Shown here: positions 12,911-23,947 of the stretch, in pieces
How the letters are laid out: each line of letters opens with the position of its first letter
Position numbering within the stretch: the stretch's first letter is position 1
From: Motacilla alba alba
Lineage: Eukaryota; Chordata; Aves; Passeriformes; Motacillidae
Length of the DNA stretch: 64,000 nt
Direction: 5' to 3'
Assembly (NCBI RefSeq): GCF_015832195.1
Contig: NC_052028.1
Coordinates: 5,313,501 to 5,377,500 of the forward strand
Made by a program: the position numbers and the translations under genes
The notes under the pieces: generated by a model
What the model was told of the DNA's origin: nothing
Seen by the model: only the letters and a program-made list of their open reading frames with translations
The model's database searches: none

Positions 12911-13250
12911 TGTTTAGGACAAATTTGGGAAGAAACTTATAAAGGGGTCCCATTAGAAAGCAGATTCAAGTGGCCCCTCCCCCAGCTGGTTTGGGAAAAG
13001 ATTTCCTTGGATAAAAGTGTAAAAAAACCTGTTTATTTAACGAGCAAAGTATTCACAAGCATAAAAATGAATACTATTAAACAATAAAACCTCTCACTGT
13101 TCTGAAGAGATGGCAAATTCAGAAAGTCCTTTTCATCTCAGTCTCATATCAGTCCCTGCTGTGCTGGAGATGCTGTGTCCCAGGCCTCAGTGGGGCACAG
13201 GTTTTTCTGTGTTTTCACAGTGTTTTTCTGGGTTTTCAGTTCAGACCAGG
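12911..13250 (-). mobile_element. 3' LTR of ERVL-like provirus (U3 edge uncertain)
   Basis: The minus-strand 3' end is sharp: the plus strand begins TGTTTAGGACAAATTTGGG at 12911, so the LTR ends in the expected CA. Inward are a conserved-looking CCCAGCTGGTTTGGGAAAAG block (12980-12999), the TTTTTTTACAC stretch and a minus-strand AATAAA at 13037-13032. The layout matches ERVL-type LTRs I associate with passerines. The pol remnant lies immediately upstream on the same strand. The U3 boundary near 13250 is only approximate because the provirus is rearranged there. No partner LTR was seen on the other side. Confidence 0.72.
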
Positions 13251-13277
13251 GCCAAGCAGCTCCAAGAAAAAGAAAAG

Positions 13278-14400
13278 TCACAGTCTGGGGAACTTCTCTG
13301 CTTCAGCAGCCCAAATTATTGTTCCCCTACACTGCCAGTTGCCCTTTTTCCACTTCTCCAGCCATCCCCACAGAGCACTGGCTACCATCCACAAATCAGT
13401 ATAAAGGTAGAGCTTTGGCCACTTCTCTCTCTCAGCCAGTTGAGTGGCTTTGAGTTCAGTTGGCTTGATCCACCTTCTCCCTCGGTAGCTTGTGCAGCCT
13501 GTCATGTGGGGCTCCATCCAGCTGCTTTCCACTTCTGGTTCATCCCTACGATGCGACAGGAGCCGTCAGTGAAACGAGCATGGCGTGTTTCCTCTGCTGG
13601 TAGATGGTTGTATGGTGGAGCTTCCTCAGCACATCTCACTTCTTGTTCCTCTGCATCAGCAAGACCAAAATTTTCCCCTTTGGGCCAATTGGTAATTATC
13701 TCCAAAATCCCAGGGCAATTCAGTTTTCCCAGGTGCACTGTGTGATAAGAGCAATCCACTTGCTCCATGTGGCACTGGTGGCATGGTGGGTGGAGGGAAC
13801 CTTTCCTTTAAACATCCACCCCAGCACCGGCAGTCGGGGTGCCAGGAGGAGTTGTGCTTCCCTGCCAATCACCTCCAAGGCAGCTTGAACTCCTTCATAG
13901 GCTGCTAAAATTTCCTTCTCTGTGGGAGTGTAGTTGGCTTCAGACCCTCTTTAGCTTCGGCTCCAGAATCCCAGTGGTCAGACTTGAGTCTCCCCAGGCA
14001 CCTTCTGCCAAAGGCTCCAGGACAGACCATGGTTCCCGGCTGCAGAGTAGAGCACATTCTTCACCTCTGGTCCTGTCCTGACTGGGCCAAGGGCTACTGC
14101 ATCTCCTCCTTGATCTGGGCAAAGGCTTGTTGCTGCTCAGGGCCCCAGTGGAAATCATTCTTCTTGCAGGTGACCAAGTAGAGAGGGCTCACAATCTGAC
14201 TGTACTGGGGAATGTGCATTCTCCATAAGCCTATGGCGCCTAGGAAAGCTTGTGTTTACTTCTTGCTGGTTAGTGGAGACATAGCTGTGCTCTTGTTGAT
14301 GTCTCAGTTGGAATCTGACACGTCTGTCTTCCACTTTACTCCCAGGAACTGGATCTCTCAGGCAGTCCCTTGACTTTGCTCTTTTTGATGCTCTTCTTAA
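13278..14400 (-). pseudogene. ERVL-like pol remnant: distal RT and RNase H
   Basis: This is a decayed endogenous-retrovirus pol gene on the minus strand. From about 14400 to 14080 it encodes the distal (thumb/connection) part of reverse transcriptase, shown by FLGVKW and FLGAIGLWR. From about 13790 to 13280 it encodes RNase H. All three leading RNase H catalytic acidic residues are still readable: D in FTDGSC (codon at 13567-13565), E in TELKA (13457-13455) and D in LYLYTD (13397-13395). The reading frame is broken. A frameshift falls between FTDGSC and TELKA near 13510-13500, and there are several stops and further shifts in the RT part. The polymerase active-site half, gag and integrase are absent. 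RNase H runs almost directly into the LTR, so an internal deletion removed integrase. ERVL affinity is inferred from motif spacing and recall, not from a search. Confidence 0.85.
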
Positions 14401-14429
14401 TACATGAAGTTTGGAATTGTGTGACTAAT

Positions 14430-14625
14430 GCTGCCATTAGCGAGATTGAGGATTCCTGATTATTTGGACTGTACACAAATTGCTTTGCAGCAGCTCAGTC
14501 GCAATGTTAATGCAGCGCGTGATCATTGAAATGCACAAGAGCAGCAAAATGCAAACGCAGACATTTGTTTTCCAGCCAATCTGATATAAGTGTAATTCAT
14601 ATCACCGTAATGAGGTCTGCTTACT
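14430..14625. promoter_or_regulatory. Candidate conserved noncoding element
   Basis: Next to the ERVL remnant but unlike it, this block keeps several CpGs (for example in GTCGCAATG and GCAGCGCGTG) within AT-rich DNA. It also has clustered homeodomain-like ATTA/TAAT and POU-like ATGCAAA words. That texture is typical of vertebrate enhancers under constraint. It is purely a sequence impression; alignment to other birds would decide. Confidence 0.25.
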
Positions 14626-16109
14626 TCCTGTCTTTTTTGAAGTCTCTACACCTTCTCAAGGGCAAAATTGTTTTCTAAATAGAGTGTGCCTGAATTCAGT
14701 CTCTTCTGTTGAAGTACTCCATCAGAGAGAACTAAAATAGCTCCTATTTACGCATAGACCCTGTCCTCATAATATTTGCATGTTGTGTGGAAGCCTATAG
14801 CCCTCTAAATCTATAAACAGCTCACAAAGTCACATACTAATTTCTTAAGGATCAAGAAGTTGCTTAAAATCAGAAAAAATATAAAATGCAATTACAAGCC
14901 AAGAAAAAAGAAAAAAAAAGAAGGTACAGTATGTGACTATGTATGTGATGGAATAACAGATTTTATTACTATTTCAGCTTACCTAGCCACATCTGCATTA
15001 ATAGCAAGAGGAAGGCCAGCACTGAGCATCTGGAATGTTTGCTGTGTAAAAATTAAACATCAAAAACTTGACCTCCTTCCCTAGTCCCCCAAAGCAATAA
15101 AAAACCCAAACCAAACTCCAAACAAACACCAGCATCTCATCTTGTCAAAACAGGAGTGCTAAACTCATGAAATAAAAGCAATGGAAAGAAACAAAAATAA
15201 GCCATTTTTGATATTCTGGGTGTCTTATTTGTAACATTATCCTAATGCTTTTACTGACAAGTGTTACCTGAGCTCATTGGCTGTCAACCATTGACATTTG
15301 GGCACTCCTAAAAAAAGTACTTGGGAAACTGGATGTGCTCAGCCACAGTATTAAACAGCTAAATATTTTCTTTAATATGCTGTAGCTTTATCTACAGCCC
15401 TCAAACCTGTCTGCTGGCTCTGTTTTTCTGTAGGGAAATAGGTAACACATGTGTGTGCATATAGGCCATTGTGATGACTCAGAAATTTTTGGCTCTTTAA
15501 GGAAACTGTTTCTTACAAATCCTCCATTTTCACATGTCTGTTGTCATTCCATATTCACCAGATGTCATAACTTCACTTTTGTTCATGCATCACAAAACAG
15601 ATTCAGTACTGTTCTTTTCTGTAACCCTAAAACAGATTTAAGGATGACAGGAAGAAAAATAATTTTAGTAATCCTTTCATTACCTACCTTCTTGTCACCT
15701 CAGAAAGTGGCAGAGGAATGCTCAGCCTCAGCTAAACAGACCTTTGGAAATCTTTGATCCCCACTTTTGATACATTGGTTTAATTGGTCTTATTTTGATC
15801 AAGCTAAATTAAGTCTCCTTCTCTTGAAGTAGAGTAACACTGAAACAGTTGCCTTAATTTCATTTTTGCTGTCTCGGGACAACAGAAAAGCCCATGTAAT
15901 CCATTCAGGAAGCACTGATTCACTTGTGATAGCAGGTGTAGCTGAAAACACAAAAAAACCCCTTCCCACTAAGAATTTGAACTCATTCATCACATGCTGG
16001 ATGTTCCAGGGAGAGACATGAAAAAACCATGCTCTACTTATCAGGTTTTTCCCCCCCACAGATATATATACTAAATGTACACTATAACTGTACACTAAAT
16101 ATAGGCTAT
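14626..16109. other. Unique DNA with A-rich patches, no gene seen
   Basis: Purine-rich A runs lie at 14900-14922 and an A/C-rich stretch at 15098-15130. No exon or named repeat was recognised. Confidence 0.5.
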
Positions 16110-16145
16110 ATATTAAATGTGAATGTGGCATTTCACATTTAATAT
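16110..16145. repeat. Perfect 14-bp inverted repeat (hairpin)
   Basis: The arm ATATTAAATGTGAA (16110-16123) is followed, after an 8-base loop, by its exact reverse complement (16132-16145). Just upstream, TGTACACTA occurs twice (near 16076 and 16090), so the neighbourhood has local duplications. Confidence 0.8.
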
Positions 16146-16260
16146 TAAGCTTGAAATGCAAATGCAGTACACAATATTGTCAAGAAATCTCCCTCCTTAG
16201 AGTGGCAAGTGATCCTCTTTGGAAGTTCCCCAGACTGACCTGCTCCAACTTCCAGTCAAA

Positions 16261-16318
16261 CATATCCATTTCCAGAATCCATATCCAGAATCCAGAATCC
16301 ATATCCATATCCAGAATC
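16261..16318. repeat. Small minisatellite of CCAGAATC / CATATC units
   Basis: CCAGAATC occurs four times, interspersed with CATAT blocks, in irregular order over 58 bases. This is typical of slippage and unequal duplication. Confidence 0.85.
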
Positions 16319-17239
16319 GTCACAAATAATGCTTTTTTCTTTTCTTTGTTTTTAGAAGGGTCTTGCTTTGACCAGCATTTCCTTTGCATATCAAACATTC
16401 ATTCTATTATAATCACTATTAATGAAAGGACCAGGAAGGAAAAACAGACTTTGTTATCTTCTCACCTTAACAGAATCAGCAGGAAATAGATCAAAGGCTG
16501 GCATATCCATTCATGACCTTCCCTTTTGCCTTGTTTGCAGAATTTGGGAAGTATTTACTTATCTTCTTTCCCCCTCTCTCGCCTTGCTCTCTGCACCCCA
16601 GGCATTTCTGGTAACAAGAGAGCAGAGTGCTCCTCCATCCAGGTCTTGTCTTTTGACCCCTGCAGCAAAAACCTCCTTATTACTGCTCTGTGCTCTAAGG
16701 ATTTATTTACCACAACGTGCACTTGGCTCAGAACACTTTCAGATCTACTCCAAAGTAGTATAAATAATTTCACAGCACAGAGGCAAACCTGGGTTTGCCC
16801 TAAGAACCCAGCCCCTCTCAAAGCCTTCTGCAGGTCCCCACACATGTAAGTGAAGGGTTTTGGAGTTAGGAGTGTATGAATCTTCCTCTTCACTGAAATT
16901 GCCCTGACAAGAACAGGAACTGCATAGGATGAATTTTAACATGTGAAGCCTCGATAATTTTTTTAAATGGAAGATCATTTAATACCTATTAAATCATAAA
17001 ACAATAAACCAGGATAATAATAGCTAAAGCAAGCACAAAGGAACAGAGAAAGAATAAGGTTCTATATTCTATTCATTTGCTTTAAGATAGACTACTAAAA
17101 GTGGGAGGAAGAACATTTCCAGGAAGATGGGTTTAGTTTGACAGTATATAAATAGCCCGAGCTGAGGATATAACAATTGCTCTGTCTCTTCTAACACCTG
17201 GCAGGGCAGTAACTAGAACTGAGCTGACTATGGAACTGG
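16319..17239. other. Unique DNA, no gene seen
   Basis: A moderately GC-richer patch at 16540-16840 gives overlapping short frames on both strands, but none has coding or splice support. Confidence 0.5.
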
Positions 17240-17560
17240 AATATTTTGCAGCTTAGATTTCTTCAATAAGGCTAAGCCAGCTCAAAAGATTTCACTGTTG
17301 CTCTAACACACGAGCCTTTGATGTTTCCTCATCTTTACATCATAGAAGGAGCTCAAAGGGTTAATTAAAATTTAATGATATCGGCAGTACTTTGAAAAAA
17401 GTTATGAACTTGGGTGAGATCAATCACTTTCTTGGACTGTCTGACTTCAAAGCAAACATTATGCAAAGGAAAAAAATTCTCTCATTCTGCATTGAATTCA
17501 TAAGCAAGGATTTCCTCATTAGCGGTCTGTGCATGGAGGAGATTCCAAGTTCAAACTGGA
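17240..17560. promoter_or_regulatory. Candidate conserved noncoding element
   Basis: Contains clustered TCF/LEF-like CTTTGATG, a TTAATTAAAATTTAATGATATCGG homeodomain-like stretch (17360-17383), ATGCAAAG, and isolated CpGs in AT-rich DNA. The texture suggests an enhancer; this is inference only. Confidence 0.2.
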
Positions 17561-18741
17561 AGAGGTGAGGTGCCAAAAAAATGGTTAATCAGAATTTCAT
17601 GCCTTTGATGCTAGTCACATGTTGAATGAATGCATCACTGCAAAGCAGGGGACACTTGAACAGTCCCAAAATAGGAAGTCAGGGATTAAGGCATGAGCAA
17701 TCTTTTTTCCAAATTCACAACTTGTTTGCAGAGATTTAGCTAAAACCTCATTAACTTGTTTATTCACTCATACTGACATTCAGCAAAATGTCAACTGAAA
17801 TAACAAAAGTAAAGTTTTAAAAAATGTACACATCTCTAGTCTGCATTTGTAGCTTTATTTGTTTACTATCTACATTTTATTTGAGCTGACAGCTTTCACT
17901 TTCTACAGTCTTATTCTGACCTGAAGGTATTACTGTATTTTCTAAGACAAATACACTTTAGATGACAAAATTATGACAATCCCTTATAAGAGATCTGAGT
18001 TTACCAGTGACTAGTTAGATTTATTATGAAGATTAAGAAAAATTTACTTGAATTCATTTAAGTGTTGACAGTAAAGCACCATCTCTGCTCAGAAAAGGCT
18101 GTGTAGGGAGCCTGATTCAGCTCCAACCTTGTGACTTCCTCTAATGCCAATACAAACCTACTGTGCAAAGGTGGAAATATGCTCTGTGGTATGATTCCTC
18201 CTGGAGATTGGTTTTGTCACATGTTTAATACTCTCCATAAGCAATCATGGGATGTATTCCATAGACCCATGTGTTCAAAGTTCTACAGTTTTCAATGTAA
18301 TTATACACTTACCATGAAACATTTATTGCCTCACCCAATGCCTAAAATATATATCTGAGTTTTAAACATGTTTTTTCATTGTCTGATTCCTGTTTGCAAA
18401 TTCCATTTCTTTTAAAATGTCCTATTCTAGACATAACTATTCAGAACAACCAGGTGTGATTCTGGGGACACAGCACAAGGAAAGAGTAAAACAGCTTTGT
18501 GCAGAAATGCATTTCTGGTGTACCCTGAAAGTTTTACTGAGAGTGATACCTGTGAAATGTGCAAACAACTTCCTCAGAGGACTTTTTCAGACTGTTGTGA
18601 TTGCAGGGCTTGCACCATTTATAGGAAGAAAACCATGGGAATGGCAGTCTCTGTTAAAGATGTACTGGTTCATCCATGCCCTCTCATGGTAATGCCTGCT
18701 TTCCTTCCAGCTCGTCTCTAATGAGAAAGTGAGAAAGCTCC

Positions 18742-18850
18742 TTTTTTGTTTTTTTTTTTTTTTTTGTATTGGTGGTGGTGGTGTATTTTGTTAGTTTTGT
18801 TGTTGGCTTTTTGTTGTTTGGTATTTGTTTTTTTTATTCTTTTTATTTTA
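18742..18850. repeat. T-rich low-complexity tract with (GGT)n
   Basis: Long T runs are followed by about four GGT units and then TTTTGTTGTTGG-like sequence. It is simple low-complexity DNA and could be the tail of an unrecognised minus-strand retrocopy. Confidence 0.8.
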
Positions 18851-19876
18851 TACCAGCAGACTTTTAATTCAATGCAATGGGGATTTGCCAAGCCACCCTG
18901 CAAATCCACATACTCTGATTAATAACTGAAAAGGAAGTTGTCTGTTGAACAAGCCAACATTTATGTTCTCAGCATTTCGGATGGCTTGTATAGGCACACA
19001 CTGTGCTGATTTTGGTGGAGTAGAGTTATCATCATGAAGATGATCCTTTCCATGGTATCATAACAAATATTTCAATAACATGCTGGATTTTGAGTTTACA
19101 GATTTCAGTTGAATTAGCTCTGTGGTAAAGAGTTTCCATTTAAAGTGTATTCAACCTTTTTTTTAGGGATATAGATGAAAAGGCAGCAGTAGTATTTAAA
19201 GAACCAAAGCAACACCAAATTTATTTTATTTTTGGCATTCCCTTACACCTTTTTTAGACAGAAATTCTATAAAATCTATTTCTGCTTTTGAGGTGGAAGA
19301 TAATAATAGCTGCCATTTTTCAAGGGAAAAAAAATTACCTAAAAATGAGGTAGAGCTGTCTTTCTGTCTTCATCTTTTGTCTGATGTCAAACCCAGAAAA
19401 ACAATACAACAAGGATGAGAAAAGGAACAAGACAGGAGCTCATCCTCTCAGATCTGTCTCTCATTTCCTGACAAACCTGTTGGGCAAAGACAGACAGACC
19501 ACAAGGTCTTGTCAGCTCCTCGAGGATGGCAAATCCATACTCAGGACTGTTTTAACAGGGCTTGTAACACTCCTGTCTGGTCAAAAGAGGGTATGGAATC
19601 AGTTTTGATCAGATGAATCTGACTTTTTATTTAACAAGGCATTAGAAGGGAGGATGCCAGGAAGGCAGATGTCTGAGACAGGAGAGGAATAGGAGGCACA
19701 GAGGAAGGCTGACAGAAGCCTCACACTCTCAGTGGTTTCTGGGCTCTATCTCGAGGTGGTGGAGGAGGACTCTTCTCTTCTGCAAAATGCCTGGCAATCT
19801 CTTTGGCAATCCAGAGGTGTCACAAAACAGCTCTTAAAACTCAGCCCTTTCATGCCCCTGTACCAGCTAAAGTGAA

Positions 19877-19888
19877 GGGGGGGGGGGG
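19877..19888. repeat. Run of 12 G
   Basis: A perfect G homopolymer in otherwise AT-rich DNA. Confidence 0.95.
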
Positions 19889-22800
19889 CAGCCCACGTTT
19901 TTGGATGTGATCTCATTTGTCTTCATATGTACATATAGAATGAAATGTTTGCTTCAGCAAGTCAGGCTTTGATTTGACAGAGAGGTATGAAACAGAATTC
20001 CCTTTCATGCCAAACACCAGTGAAAATTGCATATGGCTGGTAATTTACATTATTTGGGGGAAAAAAATAATCTTGTTCAGCTAAGCCATATATAAATGTC
20101 CACATTTATAAACAGCAGTAATCATGTTGTTCTTTTAACTTTATATACTTCTTTCTTGTCTAGAGATTTCCTCCAGTGAAATGGAGACACTGGCCAATCA
20201 TAATTGAAGCGAAATTAAATCCACTTTTTTCCAAATTAACAACAAATGTTTTTATTCCTTTATATTGACCTTCTATTAATTTATCTATAAATTTCCAGTA
20301 GCCTTTATTATTTTTAAAATTAACAAAATAATTAACATTAAAACCATATATTTTTCAATAAAGTTCAAGGAAGTCACAGTATATAAACACATAGAATTGT
20401 AAAACTACTAAAATAGGCTTATCAAGAGATCATGGGACTACTACTACCTTTTGGTGTGTGATTTTTTTTTTTTTGTTACTGGGTTTTGAGTTAGGGATGT
20501 CTCTTTATTTAAACTTCCATGCTGTACCTCAGGCAGTTCTGTTCCTTAGTATCATATTTGTTCATTTGAATTTTTTCTGAAGTCTAGTCTGCCCTAGCCT
20601 AAAAATCACAGGTAATGCTGCCAAGTGCTATCAAGTTCTCTAAGCAGCTCTAAACAATGGGTTCTCTGACTTAATTTAAGAAGTTAAAATAAAACATCAG
20701 CCTGGTTTAGGTGTACCATAGTAAAAATTGAACAAAAATGAAGGATTTACTGTGACACGAAATTCTGTGACCAGATGTTTGCAATAAACGTATTTTCACA
20801 ATGAGATATAAGTAAATGAGGAGTCCAAAGTGTTCAAAATGACAATCAAATGATTTCCATAAGAGCTACTGCCTACAACCATTTCTACTACTGATGATTA
20901 CATGTGACTAATGTACCAGAGACAGACAAAGCCCTGACAGAGCCACTGGGGAGAGGGAAGATGCAGATTAGGATGGCTGAATACTGCACTGACAATCCAC
21001 CAGGCACAGCAACCATGAGAAACTTCCAGAGGGAATTCCACACTGAAAAGTTCTATTATACCAGGAAAGACCTTAATGGGTAATGAAAATTAGCTCTGAC
21101 ATTTGGGAGTTGAAAAGGAAGTCATGAGAGGAACGGTTCAGTCAGCTCTCAGACTGTGGGTCCTCTCAAAGACCCTGTGGAGCTGTGACAAACTTCTTTT
21201 ACTTCTATAAAATGATCTCATGTCTGAGAAGACCCCGAGGAAGGTGTCAGGCAAAGAAACAAACCCTTTTTGATGACAGACAATCACCTATCTTAATAAC
21301 AGCTTTTACTGCTCACTCCAAAGACTTTCAAGTTCTTTATTTTAAAAATATATAACACTGCTAAATGAAATACAAAGTGCCTTTGGCTGTTGTCACTGTA
21401 CCTCTTTCTGTGCTTCATTTTTTCCCATAAAGCCTCCATGCTGTAAAGGGGAAACCAATTTAAAAAAAAAAAAAAATTCCCTTCATTCACAGAGTGGTAT
21501 TGTAGGAAGACAAATGGGAGAATGAGAAAGGGGGAAGTATACACTGCATCCTCTCAGAAGCACATTTATTCTGCCCTAGCATGTGTTTCATTGCCTCTCA
21601 AGGGTGCAGTTTATCTGCTTTTCTACTTCCAAGTAGATACAGTGCCTTTATACCCCCTGAACATCTCCTATTACATCACTACCACGCTGAATTCCAAAAG
21701 GATGACACAGATTCAAAATGTTCAAATGTTGCAGTTCTGTTAAATACTCATTAAGCCACAAAATTTTTAAAGATTCCAGGTTGGAGGCCTATATTCCCTT
21801 AGTACATCTTAATAAGTCTGTTTAGTCCGTGGAGGACATGAATTATTATTTCATCCTGTAGAAGTCGAAAATAGAGAGAAAAAAAAAAAAGGACCTGGCC
21901 TTGGAAATAACAGGATTACATTTTAGTGAGCTGTCATTTGTATTTGGAATGTTGATCATTTGAAGCTTTAACTTGGGGGCTACTTTTGTGGTTGTTCTGT
22001 CTTCATGACAGTACATTCAGACAATCCCTCCTCTAAACATTATGAGATAAAAAATCAGCAACAAGTGAGTTTTATATGACTTTGTAACTCTGGGAATATA
22101 GCTACACTCTGCATCCTGCTGTAATAGCAAGCTTGTGAAAAATAATTAATTGTATTTGAACTGTCATATGAATTTAATATATAGATGTTAAACTACTACT
22201 TTTGGTTGTATTCCTAACAGAGAATCTACCTGAGTTCTGTGAGAATTTAAAAATAGGCACAATATATTAGTTAGATTTTAGCTTGAATTTGAAATGGCAG
22301 AAAGCATGAAACACTTAAAGTGCTCTCGTAGGTTCGCCATTAATCCAAGAAAAAGATATAGTTAAAATTCAATGCCTTTGATAGCATTGTTTTCTGCATC
22401 TTTAACTATAAAACTTAGTCATTTTTTTGTGTAATGTGAATATAACTATTTCTGGATTGATCCAAACCAGAAAAGTGCAAAGAATTTTACATTTCTAGCC
22501 TTAAGACAGATTTTCAATAAAGTGTTTTGACTACATCCTTGCAGTGAAGTAATTGGAGTTGCTGTGTTGTTCTAGCTATGATGGTTTGAGTGCAGAAAAA
22601 AATGCAGAAATAAATAATATCTTTCATTAGACAAAGTGATTTCATTGGGAAAAAACAGACACATTTATTCATAACAGCCATTCTTCAGATCCTAAAGCAA
22701 AGAAATATGTGTTAGGAAAAGAAACAATCTAATTAATAACCTAAACATGTGAGGGAAAGTGTGATGAACACCTTTGGAGCCAAGAGGGGTGACATTGCCA

Positions 22801-23826
22801 ATATCAATTTTTTTCAGGAATAAAGCTAACTTTTGTTTCAGCAAGTTCTTTCTTAGATGATGGTTACACTCCCCTACAATTATCTGCACCCATTATATTT
22901 AAGGGTTATCACATAATAAAGCTAAACACATTTTTTGGTTCCAAAAATTGCATCCTATATATTATATCTCAAATTTTCAGCTGCCTGCAGCTTAATAGAA
23001 AAGCTGGAGCTTCAATGCCTGGTCATAGAGGGAGAAAATTCATCAATAGTAAAGAGATTGTACTTCAGTCCTCATAATACGAGTGTCAAGAACGAGCAGT
23101 GCATGGGGTTTTGAAAAGATCATTGCACAGATAGATAAAATTCTTTCTTTACAGATCACCAGGAGACCTAAGCATCAGTGAACCCAATTTTTGAAGCCTT
23201 CAGAGGGACTACACTGGTGGAGATACTGCAGTGAGAGTACTTGGTAGTACAGCAGTAGGAGCATGCCATGCTGCCCACACAGTCCTGGCTGGAATTATTC
23301 TTCTTCATAAGGCACACACAGAATCATGAAGTGAAATCATTGCTTGTGGATGGAATAAGCTCTCGTGGGTAAAGCTCAGTCCTGTTACTGTGCTCAGTGA
23401 TTCCTTTGCCAGCACAGCCAGTATAAACTTCTCACTATAATTATTTGCCTTTTTTCGTAGTTTACACCTGGCCTAGGGTTCAGCTTTCACACAGTTATAT
23501 ATCTATTCATTTGTGAAATTAAGATTTAAATAAACAGGACACCTGTGGAATACCTACTACCTTTAAAATTACTTGAACATATGCTTAAGTGCTATGCTGT
23601 TGTGTTTTTTTATAACACCTGGATTTGCTCTTATCTGAAAGTGATATCAAAACATCTTTGCCTTTTCCATCTCTCTATTTCCTTCAATATGCAAAATGTT
23701 TACATTTTCTCAAACTAAAAAAACTCAGCACAACAATAATAATTCATCCTGTATTGCCAGAATATTTTGACAGTCAAACCTCCAAAAATATAAATAAATG
23801 TTTCTAGCTTTCATCTTCTCAAACAG

Positions 23827-23947
23827 CAAAAACTGCAGCCACATCTCAGCCGAGATCACAATGATGAATGAACGACACAGCTCTGCAATGAAAAAACTTA
23901 CATTTACAGGGCCTAAACTCTATCAGCCTTCCTCGTCTTGTCTGAAG
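23827..23947 (+). other. Exon-like segment, unidentified
   Basis: This 121-base segment is preceded by a pyrimidine-rich stretch ending in CAAACAG (acceptor-like). It is followed by CTGAAG|GTAGGTAC, a strong donor-like match. One frame is open throughout (codons from 23828). The implied peptide, around the words SAEITMMNERHSS and TFTGPKLYQ, is not one I recognise. It could be a coding exon, a noncoding-RNA exon, or chance; an open frame of this size is not rare. Confidence 0.15.

Larger units (their letters stand above)
17561..23826. other. AT-rich unique DNA with homopolymer tracts
   Basis: No gene is visible. Features are a T/G-rich low-complexity tract (18742-18850, including T runs and a GGT run), a run of 12 G (19877-19888), T runs near 20462, and A runs near 21463 and 21880. 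A GC-richer patch (19640-19880) is unassigned. Confidence 0.5.

Noticed and set aside
13110..13745. 211-codon plus-strand open frame
   Set aside because: It lies antisense to the ERVL RNase H remnant, whose motifs (FTDGSC, TELKA, LYLYTD) explain the sequence on the minus strand.
16261..16318. CRISPR-like or structured repeat array
   Set aside because: The units are short, irregular and directly abutting, with no spacers. This is a eukaryotic minisatellite.
18742..18850. Poly(T) as the tail of a minus-strand processed gene copy
   Set aside because: No recognisable coding body lies on the expected side, and the GGT/TTG texture is ordinary low complexity.
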